A stretch of DNA of 64,000 nt from Phorcus lineatus (Eukaryota; Mollusca; Gastropoda; Trochida; Trochidae), in assembly GCA_921293015.1 (NCBI GenBank), contig OV121092.1, positions 29,829,764-29,893,763 on the forward strand, read 5' to 3'. The translations under genes were made by a program, and so were the position numbers. Below are positions 11,226-23,752 of the stretch, piece after piece (positions within the stretch are counted from its first letter, which is position 1; each line of letters begins with the position of its first letter). The notes under the pieces were generated by a model. It did no database searches and was not told the DNA's origin. It was given only the letters and a program-made list of their open reading frames with translations.

Positions 11226-12054
11226 TGTAATTGTTTAAACTGCTGGTTACTCCTCAACAAGACTTCAAACAAGATAGCTATGGAAACATGAATCAATTAT
11301 AGAGAAATGATTTCTCACAGATGTCTTAGGACATGTCTGTCTTAAGCATTTCACCTATATCCTGAATATTTTTGTTTCCCAAGCCGACACAAAGACAAAT
11401 GTAATAATTCTTCTGTAAAGATCAAACTTGTGAATTAAATAACATTGGTTTATATCAATAGAAATATTTTTTTTATTTTATACATTGGTACATTTAGAAG
11501 CATAACATAATGTTTTATGTAAGCTTTGTCTTAAGCAATACACTTTATTTAACATAAAATGAAAGACTCCTAAACTTAATTTTTATCAATGTTCTAAAAA
11601 TGAGAAAAGGTTGAAATTTTAATGACTGTGAATATCAAATGAAATAATAAACCATGTACATGTACAAAGTAAGAGTGTAATAGTGTTGATAAAGTTGACT
11701 TGATGGCATTTTCGAAATGCTACGCAATTAAATCTTAAAGCAACCATCCATATCAAAGTCAAAATATTCATACACGTCTTTGCCTCAGTTTCCCACATTG
11801 AGACAGCAGCAATAACATATTCGTGCCATTTTCGCAGAAGTATTTATGACAAAACTTCTTTTAAAATGTGGCATTGGTATATTATTTGATACACCTTACA
11901 CTATCTACCATTGGAACTATCTTTTGATATATATCTAAAAATGCAGGACGCATAACAGCGTTTTATCTCGAGGATTCATATTTGAAGATGTGATCAATGT
12001 TTGAATTCAAATTTCACAAAATATTTTACCGAAACTCATTTAAATAAATATGAT
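11226..12054. other. Gene-free stretch
   Basis: AT-rich, with no gene or clear repeat. Confidence 0.5.
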
Positions 12055-12620
12055 TTTTCAATTGATATTTTCTGTTTTGAGTAAGACTCTTGGAGCCATT
12101 TATCTATCAAGCATGTATTCCTTTGAAATAGTTGTTCATAAAAGTAAAGTTAGACAAAACTTCAAACAAACGTCCTGATCCAAATTCCTCAGCCGGCAGC
12201 GGAATTATTTAAATTTTATGCCAATGATATGTGAAAGAAGATTCAAGAAAAACTATTCCAGACTTTCAGGAATAGTGTCCACGACTTCTCGCTTGTACAA
12301 TTTACGAAAGATTGAAGCAATGCTTGATCATTACTTCTTCATGAAAGAGCTTATGTGATAAAAGAACGCTTTTAATCTTACAGAACAAAGCTTGCAGAAT
12401 GTTCTAGGGGAATACAGCTAGCGTGATAACAAATGGAGCAACTAACTATCACTATCACTTGTTTCTCTATCATTTTATTCTATCTGCCAACTACTGTTCT
12501 TTCCGCGTATACATTTAGTTCCACATATTGCTCAATGCCTTGAACTAAATTGCATTTCTAACTTCCAACTGACTATTATGTAGATTGAATCTGTGAAACA
12601 GTAAAAAAACATCTCAGCAG
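12055..12620 (+). repeat. Duplication block A6, left copy (partner 36190-36745)
   Basis: Strong collinear similarity. Landmarks are gagccattt followed by atcaa, cctttgaaata, ggaattatt or gaaattatt, the segment around tgatcatta, acaaagctt, and the end ctgtgaaacag or ctgtaaaacag. The offset to the partner is about 24.1 kb, shorter than for blocks A1-A4. About half of that change is explained by the MITE pair at 10.2-11.2 kb, which exists only here. Confidence 0.75.
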
Positions 12621-13004
12621 GCAGAAAAAATATTTTAGACATGAAAAATGACCATCAAACATTTGAATTAAATTATAAAAAATAATAATTTGAATTCATC
12701 AAACAATTCCCACGGGAAAGTGTTATACTTAAGATATGATAACATACAAGTTTACATAAGGACAGTATATAGTGTAGTAATAAGGACATATCTATCTTCA
12801 AATAAAACTTTCCATACCGCTTTTTGATTATTGGAAATTTATCTCCGAATTTGAAAAACCTATCTTATTTTCAATCAATGAACTTACATTTAAAATCTCA
12901 GATTACTATGACACTTATTTAAGGTCTGCAATGAATTGACAATAAATTCATGTAAATGACAAACAGCAAAGACAGACGCAATAGTTTATTCGGTATAACA
13001 AGGA
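12621..13004. other. Gene-free stretch
   Basis: No gene or recognisable repeat. Confidence 0.45.
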
Positions 13005-13170
13005 TTTATCAGGACCGTAGGTCTTTACACTCGCTTACCTCATCAAATCTGTCTGTATGAAACTATAGACAATACTGATCAAGTGTAATATTTGTTGACA
13101 AATGGATCTATTAACCAAATATCTTCATGATCAACTATTGACAAAGAATCATCAGATACCAGAATGGTCT
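13005..13170 (+). repeat. Duplication block A5, copy 2
   Basis: Carries ctttacactcgcttacctc and continues in alignment with 8720-8880. The start also matches 37235-37300. Confidence 0.55.
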
Positions 13171-14680
13171 TTCCCGACGTTATTGATGTATGTTGATGTA
13201 TACATTGAAATGCAATCAATAACATTTATAGCCATATATATTCTGACATGCACAGTCAAATGTTGACCTATTTGAGACACATAGATTTGAAACTGAAGTA
13301 CTGAGGGAGGTAGAAATGAAAGGATTCACGTATGCATTTTTCTGCATCTTCAAATATCTAGTTTTTATTATACAAGAACAAGCCTTGAATATCATTAATC
13401 ACAGTGAAACACATTCAAGGATAGATAATTGTATCAACAGGTTTGTAATTCAACTGATAAGGTTATTGAGTTATTGCAAATCATTTAATTACTTCAAGAT
13501 TGCACAATAATCAAAACGTATATTGCACAACTGTCTTAATTATTTTCTTAAAATATCTCTGGGACTCTACCATTCAAGACGCATCGTTTATGCACACTGA
13601 TGATCAATTTTAAAGAAAAGTATTACATACATGTAGATTACATCTTATCTTATTTATCGTCATGGTTTCGTTTCTGAACAGATGTAGGTTTTTTGTATAC
13701 CAATACGTAATTGTATTATAAACAAATATTACTTTAAGACAAAAAGACCATTTTTGTGTTATTATTCAGATTCTACAATTCTGATGTAATTGTTCCTTTT
13801 CTTTATCACATTATTCCCCGTGTATAACCGTTTTAAACCTTGGCAGTACTGGCGGAGAAAATGTGTGCATCTTGACAAAAGGCAGATTCAACACAATGTT
13901 TTCTTCCCTCGACACCAATCTCTCGTGATGTTCACTTAAAGTAAAGGTCAGGTTTTATCATAATGATAACAAAACACACATCGGAATAGCGTTGTCTTCG
14001 TGAAGACAAACCATGTATGCTCTTTCTATATACATTACCAACCCATATATTCCAAGTCCTGATAGACATTTCTGTAAAGTAGTAGTTGTACTTTTGACCA
14101 GTATCAATCCAAATATCATTGAATTAATAGGACAAAACATAATGCAACATGCTTATGAATTCTTGTAACGATATAAGATATGCTTATAATGCAGAATGAT
14201 TTAATCTCTCAAAAGTGATTTGAAAACATGTGATTGATTTGGCTAAAATGCCCTGAAAATTTCAAAAGCAGATCATTCTGGGCATCTTAGACAACTTAAA
14301 AATGTGTATTAAACAAAACAAACTGGAATCGGATGTCATTCAACACTATAATGTTTATATAATTCAGATTTATTAAGTATTATTTAAGTAGGATTGAGTA
14401 TTTCATTAAACATTGCTTAATTGGTTCAAGGCTCCATCAAAGAATTGAAATCAAATGCCTTAAGAACTATACAAATCATTTATTTACATTATGTTTTTCA
14501 TTGACTGTTATGCTTTATTGAACATAATTGTGCTATAGATATTACAACACTTCTGTTTGATAATTGTTTCAGTCTTGCAATGTTCTTACATGCATATCGT
14601 GAATAAATTGAAGAATAATTTGTTTTCAAAAGCCAACCACTGTCTAATTTAATTTTTGCGAAAAAAATGTCAGTTGAGCA
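13171..14680. other. Gene-free stretch
   Basis: No gene supported. The minus-strand frames here lack recognisable motifs and conservation. About 25 bases near 13856 (ggagaaaatgtg followed by catcttg) resemble 49081-49105, too short a match to interpret. Confidence 0.4.
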
Positions 14681-14689
14681 GTATAATGT

Positions 14690-14960
14690 TACTTTTGACG
14701 TAGATAAGGTGAAATGAACATGGTATATGTGAAGACAGATATTATAACGATTTTGTGATGTAATTTCACAAGAGAAGGTCGCATCAATGCCAATGTACCA
14801 GACATTGTTTTGTGACATCAAACAATAATAGTTTATCCTCTAAATGCTGCCAGCAATTTTTTAAGATTTACTCTGAACTGAAGATAACGTGTTATTTTTT
14901 TATATTCATAACCATGGTATAGATATACTACAATATTTTTCTATTACTTGACTTCGAAGA
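14690..14960 (+). repeat. Duplication block B1, copy 1 (also 21290-21510 and 27735-27910)
   Basis: Three-way match in direct orientation around tgatgtaattt, then a stretch ending caatgtaccagacattg. The other copies read caatgtattagacattg and caatgtactagtattaga. Confidence 0.6.
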
Positions 14961-15339
14961 TAACCTAAATATTGTTTGAAACAGGTAAAACTCCAAGTAA
15001 TTCACTACAATACGTTTTCTTCAATCATTTTCTTCATATAATTGGTAATGCAGTTAGGTGTTTTAGTTGGAGGATTAAAAAGGAAAATCCTATCATTGTG
15101 CGATTTTTCCAAATTTAAGGATTTTGCTTTCTTAGAGTTAATGAATAATGAAATCGAGAATTGAATGAATTATTGTCAATTACATTTAATTTAAACACTT
15201 TTTTATTTCCAGAAAATATGCAGTACACGACAAATTTTGATAAATACAAACTATAATGAAAAAGGATTAGCAAACATTAAAATTAATCGTCCGGTTGAGG
15301 TCGCTACAATTTATCCAAACACTATTGAAAGTTGTTGCA

Positions 15340-15490
15340 ATGATCATGATTACCAAGACATTGACTGATAAACTTAATTCTTGTTATAGAGAGCTCTACA
15401 TAAACATCATCTGTTGAACTGATGACATTGACAGCGACTTGTAATCTTTATTAAACGGTGACTGTATGGCGCCCGTTATCATGCTTAAGA
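15340..15490 (+). repeat. Duplication block B2, copy 1 (partner 22345-22470)
   Basis: Shared: tagagagctctac, then a stretch containing ctgacagc or ttgacagc, then gcgcc or gcgtc. Spacing from block B1 is similar in the two places (about 650 and 1,000 bases). Confidence 0.5.
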
Positions 15491-17227
15491 TATACCAAGG
15501 AGAAAAAAATTGACTTTTACACAATTGGACTTTCGTAATGATTCCTTGGGCATCTATTACCTTATTTATTGACTAATATAGGTAATTCCTATGAAGTTGG
15601 AATACCTAATTTTCAAACTAGGTATCTTACAATGCCTGTCATTTTACAATGTCTAAAAAGCATTATCCTATTGGCAACACTTTTAGAAATATGTTTATCT
15701 TACATTTCTGTCAGAAGTGAGAAAATAAACCTTTAAAACTGCTTACACGTGAATGTGCTAATAAGAAATGTAAAATCTGACTTTGACATAACTTTAAACT
15801 ATAAAATACTTTTGATTTACATTCCTTAAAGCTTAAACTCATATTCTTTACGGAATATTACGCAGCATATCTGAAGTAAAAGTTTGGAAATTGCTATTAA
15901 TAAATATTTATCATTCAACTTCAAATTTGTTCCTATGTGAGAAAAAGGTCACAGAAACACATTTCATTTTTCAGTTCCCTGAGTACGATATGTTCCCTGC
16001 AAACCATTGTACTGATTCTAACCAAAACAGAAATACAAGGGATATTAACTAGCTACTTAACTCAGGATGGACAATCAAACTAGGTTTGTATTATGAGGTT
16101 TCAGGATGTTCGTAACAGCTGTTTGCATAAACACAAAATGTGCGTCTTTCAACAGATTGGTGCGTCTGTTCTTTAGCACAGGTGCTCCAAATGTGTAATG
16201 ATACGTTGGCCAGAAATGCCTTTATGATTACCAGCGGGAACACATTTACTTGAACATGTGGTACTTTAGATTTGAATGTTTAACACATTGGTATATGGAT
16301 TGTGATAAGCAAGTAGACGATAATGAAAAAGGAATCCTTGTGCTCAAAGGATTACAATTAACTACAGATATGTTACATCGCATTGTACATTGTAATCATT
16401 CACTTAGTCTTAAACATCTTTCCAAGTAGAAACTCTTTTTACAATTGTGTACTAGACTTTAGGATGGAATATAATAACAGAATCAAAATACATTCTCGTT
16501 AATAATTAGTGACAAAGAAATTTATATACAGAAATACTGTTAATTACTCGAAATAATTTATTGAAAAATATTAATATTATATCATGAGCCAAAGACCTAT
16601 GAGTGTCTGAAATTTCTATGCCTTTTCTAACTTGTGACTTTAGATAATAGAAAAGTGTACTCTATTTATGATCACGGTCTTTTAAAAAATAATGATTAAG
16701 CTTCCTTCATGTTTTGATACATGCTTTTTTGCATAGTGAAACCTCTTCATTATAACCACTGCAAGGTGAATAAAAATGAAAAAACATTATTCATTTTTAA
16801 TTAAAAAAATAAATACAGAGGCACATATTAGCTCATTGAGTAAAACGTACATGTCGGAATATCAAATTACATTATTCACATTTCAGTTGAATTGATTTGT
16901 CTTTAAACATATGGCAGCTCCCGTTAGTGTGTCTGCACTCCCTCGTGTGTGGTTTTAATTGTTATAAACCATCGAGTTATTAAAGATGAAAAGTAAAGCT
17001 CCCTTTGAATCTTTGTAAATAAAACAGTGTGTCCGTTTACGTTTTTGATTGACATTTGAAGCAATTTTACATATTGATAATGTATATGTCGGTGACAAAA
17101 AAATGATATTTATTATCACAGGAATTGGCTGAATGTTGTTGTGCTGTTCTGAGCAAATAAACGTAGAACATTTGCAAGTCCAAGTCGCAAATATGACTTC
17201 AGGATCAGTTACCGACGATGTTATACA

Positions 17228-17228
<1 letters not shown>
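15491..17228. other. Gene-free stretch
   Basis: No gene supported. The part near 16100-16200 may continue the B duplication (loosely similar to 22935-23050), but the match is weak. Confidence 0.4.
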
Positions 17229-17293
<65 letters not shown>

Positions 17294-17430
17294 GTATCAT
17301 CCCAACTGCGGATCCGCCCGATCTTAAGATGGGACGCGTCCCAACTTGGGATTCCAAGTTGGGACGTCCCATCTTGAGATGGGTCGGGGGATACTTAAAC
17401 ATGTTGATAATATTCTTATCTAATAATGAA
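17229..17430 (+). repeat. TA microsatellite plus palindromic GC-rich block, left inverted partner
   Basis: About 64 bases of TA repeat (17231-17294), then a GC-rich block with two hairpins: GTCCCAACTTGG at 17338-17349 against its exact inverse at 17354-17365 with a 4-base loop, and CCCATCT at 17368-17374 against its inverse at 17377-17383. The block and about 40 further bases (ggatactt ... ataatattctta) match 20787-20960 in reverse complement. Confidence 0.8.
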
Positions 17431-18640
17431 TTGTGTCAGTAAAACATTTTTTTAGATAATTTAGTTCTATTCTTTTCACACCTACGAAGAAAATTGGATT
17501 TGATGTTCATTTACTTCACTTTCTGACTTGATTTCATCTGTTATCGAGTACTGACGATTCAACACTACTCAAACAATTATTTAAAGTCACATTTAAATTA
17601 CTGATTGAATCACATTTGTTAAGGGACATAACAAAATCCGATCAATATATAGATTTATATTTAGATAATAGTTCTCAGCATTTTTCAAACGACCAATACA
17701 TGCGTAAACAGAGAGAAACCAAACAGCTCCACATTTCACAGAGATATATTTGTATCTTAGTTACTTTACAAAAATGTGGCATAAACTGTTAACAATCAAA
17801 GATATGAAGTTATTCTAATAAGGATCCAAGTTTTACAGCACTAGTGATAAAATGCGTTTTTTTAAATATATATTTAAAAAACGTACCTGATACAAAGAAA
17901 TGAATAATCCATGCAAAAACCTTCTGTAAGCAGAAATTAAGGTACTCTCCATCGTTACAATCCAGCACTGAATAGATTGAACATGTTAATGTGACAGCTT
18001 GGTATGACAGAGGCAATGATTGGGCACCAATTTGCCCACCGTAGGTAGTGTTAGGCTAAAACAACATATGGAGACACCACCAGCCCATGTTGTTTTAACA
18101 ATTTATTATCTAGTTTACCTACTTGGCGACTTGGAAATTAATTGTTCCTATTACCAAAGTCTGGTTCCCCAACATTTCAGATATTTTCTATAGTGCCAAC
18201 ATAGGGCTTGAATACTCCCTAGTAAATCATATCAATATAATAAAATCTATCTTAACGGCGAAAAATCTTTGTCACAGAGTGTTAACGAATTCCTAATAGT
18301 ATCTTTTTATCATTTCATAAATGATACCAACCGACTTTTAAAGCTTTTTCCTAAAATTTGTACCAAATCTAAGGTAGACAAAGTTTGATATAAATTTGAG
18401 TTTAGTAAGAATAATTGCAAATGTATATTTCCATCAATGTCCTTGTTTTATGTTTGTTCTAGGAAATATAGGCATATATTTATATAGGCATTTGCTGCCT
18501 TGCTCATCCTTTTTCCTTTTTGTATATATATTCTAAATTTTAATAAAATACTGTTTAAATCATAGTATTATACTTACTAACCATTATATCTTTAACGATA
18601 CTGCATATTCTCATACAATGAAATATGATAATATTTTACT
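17431..18640. other. Gene-free stretch inside the inverted pair
   Basis: No gene supported. A small hairpin, taaaacaacat and atgttgtttta, lies at 18056-18102. Confidence 0.45.
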
Positions 18641-18738
18641 ATAAGCAATGACAGTTTCAATATCAAATTTGTATAAGAAATGACAGTTTCAATATCAAAT
18701 TTGTATAAGAAATGACAGTTTCTATATCAAATTTGAAT
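18641..18738 (+). repeat. Tandem repeat, 32-bp unit x 3
   Basis: The unit begins ataagaaatgacagtttc and continues aatatcaaatttgt. Starts are at 18641, 18673 and 18705. The copies differ at only a few bases, so the repeat is recent or homogenised. Confidence 0.85.
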
Positions 18739-19109
18739 AAGCAAGAACAATATGAATCATTTAGTCCTCTGAAGACATGTTAAGTAGCATATTTAAGATA
18801 ACAAAACGATTAGTTAAGTAAACTTTCAGCTGTAAAACAACAATAATACACTGAAATGTATTTCTTCCCTCTCACCTACTCATCTTATTTGACTCAGTTG
18901 ATCAGTTGATTAACTTATTAGCAGTGTAACAACAGACAACAATTCTCTTAATTCAACGCTTCTAACAAGCCTAAATAGACGCTTGTACATATAAAAACAA
19001 CCTTTTCATACTGATCGAAAACGTCGGCGACATCACCCAATGGTGGACGCAGACGTGAAACTTCAACCCAACAACAACTGATCGAAATCACATGTGACCT
19101 CGGGTTAAG

Positions 19110-19350
19110 TTTTCTCAAGCATATTGGCTACAAGAGCTTTCTCAGTTACTGCACCTAAACTTTGGAATAATTTGCCACCAGAACTCAAACTCATCACCTG
19201 TGAAACAAACTTTAAAACTCAAATCATGACTTTTCTGTTCAAAATTGCTTTTGATGCCACTTCTTCAGACTAATCACTCAAATGCGCCAGTGAGCAACTC
19301 TAGAGTTGGATACTAGGCGCTATATAAATGAATTATTATTATTATTATTA
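19110..19350 (+). mobile_element. LINE 3' end, L2/CR1-like (RT C-terminus plus tail)
   Basis: A frame from about 19109 to the stop at 19271 reads ...RAFSVTAPKLWNNLPPEL... and then FKTQIMTFLFKIAF, the characteristic C-terminal segment of CR1/L2/Jockey-type reverse transcriptase proteins. A short 3' UTR follows with the familiar ggatactaggcgctatataa and an ATT microsatellite tail (about 19332-19350). Only about 55 codons survive; an in-frame stop lies just upstream at 19106. It is a dead, strongly 5'-truncated copy. Confidence 0.8.
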
Positions 19351-19479
19351 AGTAGAAAAAAATTCAAATTGGTAGAAATTGGTAGACATGCATTATCGCT
19401 GTAACAGTTTATATCTTTGAATTTGTATTATGATTTGACGTATATCTTACATCTGTTTGTATATCTGTATATATGAAAT

Positions 19480-19567
19480 TGTATTGGAGCGGCCTTAATA
19501 TAAGCTCTTCGGAGCTTGTTGGCCAATCCGTTCATGTATTATTTCATGAATAAAATATGTTTAAATC
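19480..19567 (+). repeat. LINE-type 3' UTR segment with stem-loop, copy 1
   Basis: Contains ggccttaatataagct, a perfect 6-bp stem AAGCTC with a TTCG loop (19502-19517), and the terminal gaataaaatatgtttaaa. A diverged copy lies at 19850-19937. The stem-loop followed by a short terminal signal suggests the 3' recognition end of a LINE; family unknown. Confidence 0.55.
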
Positions 19568-19849
19568 AAGTAGAAAAAAATATTTTTCTCAACTCTGTAC
19601 CCTGGTTTGTGTCAAAAAGTCTTGTTGGAAGGTAAACAAAGTTTCTTAATGAACTCAAAGTCAACAAACTCCGTTTATAATCTTCTTTTAGTATTGATAA
19701 AAAATGAGTTGAAATATTGTATTTCTGAATTAGCATGAAGAAATTGCGTTTGCAATATTGAATATCTTAACCGAATTGTGTTGCAACTGTGCATCGTTTT
19801 GGTTTGACATAACTTGGTGTTATATGTTTGATGGTTTCAAAATATTATT

Positions 19850-19937
19850 TTTATTGGCGCGGCATTAATATAAGCTTCCAGCTTGCTTGCAAATCTATTT
19901 TCATTTTTTGAAATGAACAAAATATGTTTAAACCATA
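19850..19937 (+). repeat. LINE-type 3' UTR segment, copy 2 (diverged)
   Basis: Same order as the 19.48-kb copy: ggcattaatataagctt, a decayed stem-loop, then gaacaaaatatgtttaaa. The stem no longer pairs fully. Confidence 0.5.
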
Positions 19938-19957
19938 ATCTTCTTTTGTAAATCTTG

Positions 19958-20020
19958 AAGGTGAGGTGAGGTGAGTTGGGGATTAACGCCGCTTTCAAGA
20001 TTATTTCAAGATATTGCCGA
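19958..20020 (-). mobile_element. SINE alpha, copy 2 (3' tail only)
   Basis: The minus strand of this segment is the alpha tail: on the plus strand it reads gtgaggtgagttgggga followed by ttaacgccgctttcaaga. The rest of the element is absent, so this is a severe 5' truncation. Confidence 0.75.
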
Positions 20021-20786
20021 TAGGGGCCAATGCCTTGATGAATATGAATGATAATCATTGACTAAAACAACAAACGCTCGGCGTGTACCTTTGTAATGTT
20101 ACAAGCATGCTCATGTACAATTGGCACACATTCTTGTCACTAATTGGAAGGTGACACACAGGTATTAGTGTCATAACCGGACCGGATGTTTACCAATATC
20201 CCTTCTTTTGGACCCCCTCCCCCTCCCCCCTCCACCCACCCCACACCCTTCTCTGAACTACCAAGCAGGTATGTTAGCCATTTGCACCACGACACTGATC
20301 AGATCAGGTTGATCGGAAATATGCATATGAGGAGGCATAACTGGATTTATTTACTGGACATCTTATAAGCATTGACGGAACACAAGTTATAGGTTAGTGT
20401 TTGTGAAATATGTTTAAGAAACATAAAATCATAGATTCGACTATCAAACACAATGAGTACATTGAAATCTTGCTTAACGGAACGGTTTATGTGTAAGAAT
20501 TTGAACTAATTACAAGGCATTAGCATTCTTGGTATTCACTAAGAGTGGGTTTTGAGTGTATATCTTTTTTTTATTTGCTTAACGTGCTGTCACAATTAAA
20601 CATATTTAAGAATATGATTAAATGATTTATAAAATTTTGTATAAGAATTACTTTTGAAACCGTATGAAAGATTCGTATGCAATGAGATATAGATTTGGCC
20701 AATAAGTCATGAAAATCAACATAAAATCAAAATATCTTTCGAGGGCCTTAAAGCGCTATCTAAATGATACATGTTATCATGTTATT
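20021..20786. other. Gene-free stretch with a pyrimidine tract
   Basis: No gene supported. A C-rich homopyrimidine-like run occupies about 20207-20255. The rest is ordinary AT-rich sequence. Confidence 0.45.
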
Positions 20787-20923
20787 ACTAAATTAAACAT
20801 TATAATAAGAATATTATGAACAAGTTAAAGTATCCGCCGTCCCATCTCAAGATGGGACGTCCCAACTTGGAATTCCACGAACGCGATCCCAAGTTGGGAT
20901 GATACATATATATATATATATAT

Positions 20924-20960
<37 letters not shown>
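20787..20960 (-). repeat. Palindromic GC-rich block plus TA microsatellite, right inverted partner
   Basis: Reverse-complement counterpart of 17229-17430. It has hairpin GTCCCATCT at 20839-20847 against its inverse at 20850-20858, and TCCCAACTTGG at 20860-20870 against its inverse at 20889-20899. TA repeat fills about 20906-20958 with one AAA interruption. The match continues about 40 bases beyond the block on the inner side. Confidence 0.8.
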
Positions 20961-21289
20961 TAGTGATTATAATCTATTATTTTGATTGATGTAATTTAAA
21001 ATTCTAATTATATAACGCTATTGAATATGATATTAGTAAAATGAGGATTTATAAAGCTTGATACGGTGACCATAATAACGGCCACGGGGGCCTCATCCTA
21101 CTGTTGTAATTCTCTAAAAAAATCAATAGTCTGGAAAGTGTAAATATTAATTACAGACTAATTTGATTATGAGAACTTTGATTCATTGCTTTGTTACACA
21201 TGTAGCCCCAATAAGGGGGAAATTTCTCTGCAATAACTTATATTATCAGTCTTATAAAGCATTCTTGTAACCTTTTCTTTCTAATAATG
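20961..21289. other. Gene-free stretch
   Basis: Nothing recognisable. Confidence 0.45.
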
Positions 21290-21510
21290 TTATTGTTAAT
21301 GTCATGCTATGACGCAGATGAGCAGAAAGGCATATGGTACATGTGTAGTCATGAAAGATCTTTATGATGTAATTTAATTACAGTTCGTCTCAGGGACAAT
21401 GTATTAGACATTGCTTTATGACGACAAACACCTGCACTGTAACCTTTCAATAATAACTGCATGTTTTTATTATTTCTACTCACTGAAGAAAGCATGTCCT
21501 GCCATCATCG
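21290..21510 (+). repeat. Duplication block B1, copy 2
   Basis: Direct-orientation match to 14690-14960 and 27735-27910, clearest around tgatgtaattt and attagacattg. Confidence 0.6.
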
Positions 21511-21653
21511 ATACGATCTGAATGGTTCACAGTGTACTATATTGTAAAATCTCATTACTGTGTGGAAAGCTGTTTCAAAAGTGTGAGGACAATAAGTTAC
21601 AATGAGGAAAGTGTAGAGTAAGCGACAAGGATCCTAACTACATGAGCGTATAT

Positions 21654-21701
21654 AGTATATGGAATAATAGTATATGGAATAATATTATATGGAATAAACA
21701 T
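21654..21701 (+). repeat. Short tandem repeat, about 15-bp unit x 3
   Basis: The unit agtatatggaataat is repeated three times with small changes. Confidence 0.8.
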
Positions 21702-22344
21702 TGTTAATCATTTGGAAAAAAGTTATTTCTATATTTTCTCAGGTTTCATTATTTACTTACTCTAAAATTATATTTTAAGCAAAAGTTTGTTGATTGTTAC
21801 ACTACTATATGGTCAACTGATATCCAACGCTCAACAGGTAGACGTGAGACGTACATTTAAGGAGGCTACATTTTGTGTAGAATTGTAAATCAAGTCATAC
21901 ACCACCATCACTGCAAAAGATGAAATATGTCCGCTGGATGTATGAAGGAGTATTATTTTATTGAATCATGACTCTAGTTACAATAGAGGAAATGGATCGA
22001 ATTGATTCAATCGTTAACTATGACATTGATATGATGTTTCATTGACAATTGTATTTCATTAAACATTTTCTGGTTTAACAATGAAATCAACCATCACAGT
22101 AAAAATGTTCTCTTCTATGTCATTAGTCATCCACTATAACATTGAGTTTCATCATGTAAATAAATGTTCCATGCTAATTTAGTTATAAAAAAACTATCCT
22201 CAGCTCATTGAGGAGAATACATTATAAGAGGTTTTAAAAAAAATTATTTTCATATCAAGAAATTGTAAGCGCGTTTCGCTATATAGAGTTGAATGTGTCA
22301 AATCTATTTACCTTGTTGTAAGCAGTTGCCTTGATCGCACTGGA
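21702..22344. other. Gene-free stretch
   Basis: No gene or clear repeat. Confidence 0.45.
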
Positions 22345-22470
22345 CATTGACTGTGGACCTAGTTCTCATGAATAGAGAGCTCTACTCTGCATTGTTTGTT
22401 TGACATATGCCACTGACAGCAACATCTTCACCATCTCAGAACGGCGTCTCTTTGGCACTCATTAGCGTGT
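22345..22470 (+). repeat. Duplication block B2, copy 2
   Basis: Matches 15340-15490 (atagagagctctac, then a stretch with ctgacagc, then ggcgtc). Confidence 0.5.
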
Positions 22471-23632
22471 TGGAAGCACCCCAAGTAGACACAACAAGTT
22501 GTCAGCTTTTGAAAATTGAACTATCATAAAAATATGTATAAAAACTTGTATCACTGATAAGGCAATGCGAACGCAACTTTTTACATTAAATGTGTCATGT
22601 AATTTTAATCAAAAAGTCATTTGCTACACAAAATTCCACAGTAAATATGAAACTAATTCTAGGATCATGATACAAAATGAAAATATATAAACATATATTC
22701 AAAGCAACGGCATCGTTACACACAATGAAATATATGTTTCTATATAATTTGATGGATTAATACTGCACTTCAACTGTTTTGCAGTCACGATAAGAATCTC
22801 TTCACATCTACGTGTGGTAAAAGTAAGATTGTTATATATCATTCTCATCTCGAATATTTTACAAAGTTCAAGCAGGAAGAATTTTTTTCTCAAAAGTTGG
22901 TTACCATCATATCTGACGCTTTATTCTGAGTCGGCAGGATGCATGTCACTGCCGCTGACACTTCCACCAATCATGTCTTACAAATGATTGAAACATCTGT
23001 CTTAAACGCAAGTGCTTCAAATGTTCTATGGTGTGTGCGATCAATAGGAAAAACAACATCCTATACATATCTCTCCCTCGTAATTAGTTGTCAGTTACTA
23101 GGAAGGCATTGTATTAAAATGTCGGTTAAATGGGTACCTGAAAGTATTAGAGTATCTGAATCTATTTATCGTTAATCATGGTAACATTCAGTTAGTACAT
23201 TAAGAATTATAATCGTCGTTGTAGAACTTAAACCTTTCCAATTCGGAGTTGGGTCCTTTAGTATACATGATAGGACGCGTAAGTGACATATAGTCAGAGA
23301 TGAATTGTCTGCTAAATGCGTATTTTGCGTTAATGTTGAGTCAATAAAAGTAGGGCTGACAAAAAAAGGCTGTATTCCTCTTATTTTATTTCCAAAAGTT
23401 ATGAAACTCGGAACTTAGTTTAGAATTCTGAAGAGGTGAAAAGGTCCATTTGCTTGAATATAAAAGATTTATGCGTATCTTGATTATACACCTTGGTTAA
23501 AACTAAAGTTTAAGTTTTTGTAAAACGACTGATTTAATATCTAATACTAGTAATACTCCCTATACCTGAGAGTGACTTCAAAAGATACGTCAAAAGAACC
23601 AATTGCATGGTAAACTCTAAAATCAACATAGT
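22471..23632. other. Gene-free stretch
   Basis: No gene supported. Short frames at 22699-22893 (minus) and 22939-23175 (plus) have no recognisable domain. Confidence 0.4.

Positions 23633-23752
<120 letters not shown>

Noticed and set aside
17205-17402. Open frames rich in alternating Tyr-Ile on both strands
   Set aside because: They are translations of the TA microsatellite and the neighbouring palindromes.
20207-20255. C-rich tract as a promoter or CpG island
   Set aside because: It is a simple pyrimidine run without CpG enrichment or a gene downstream.
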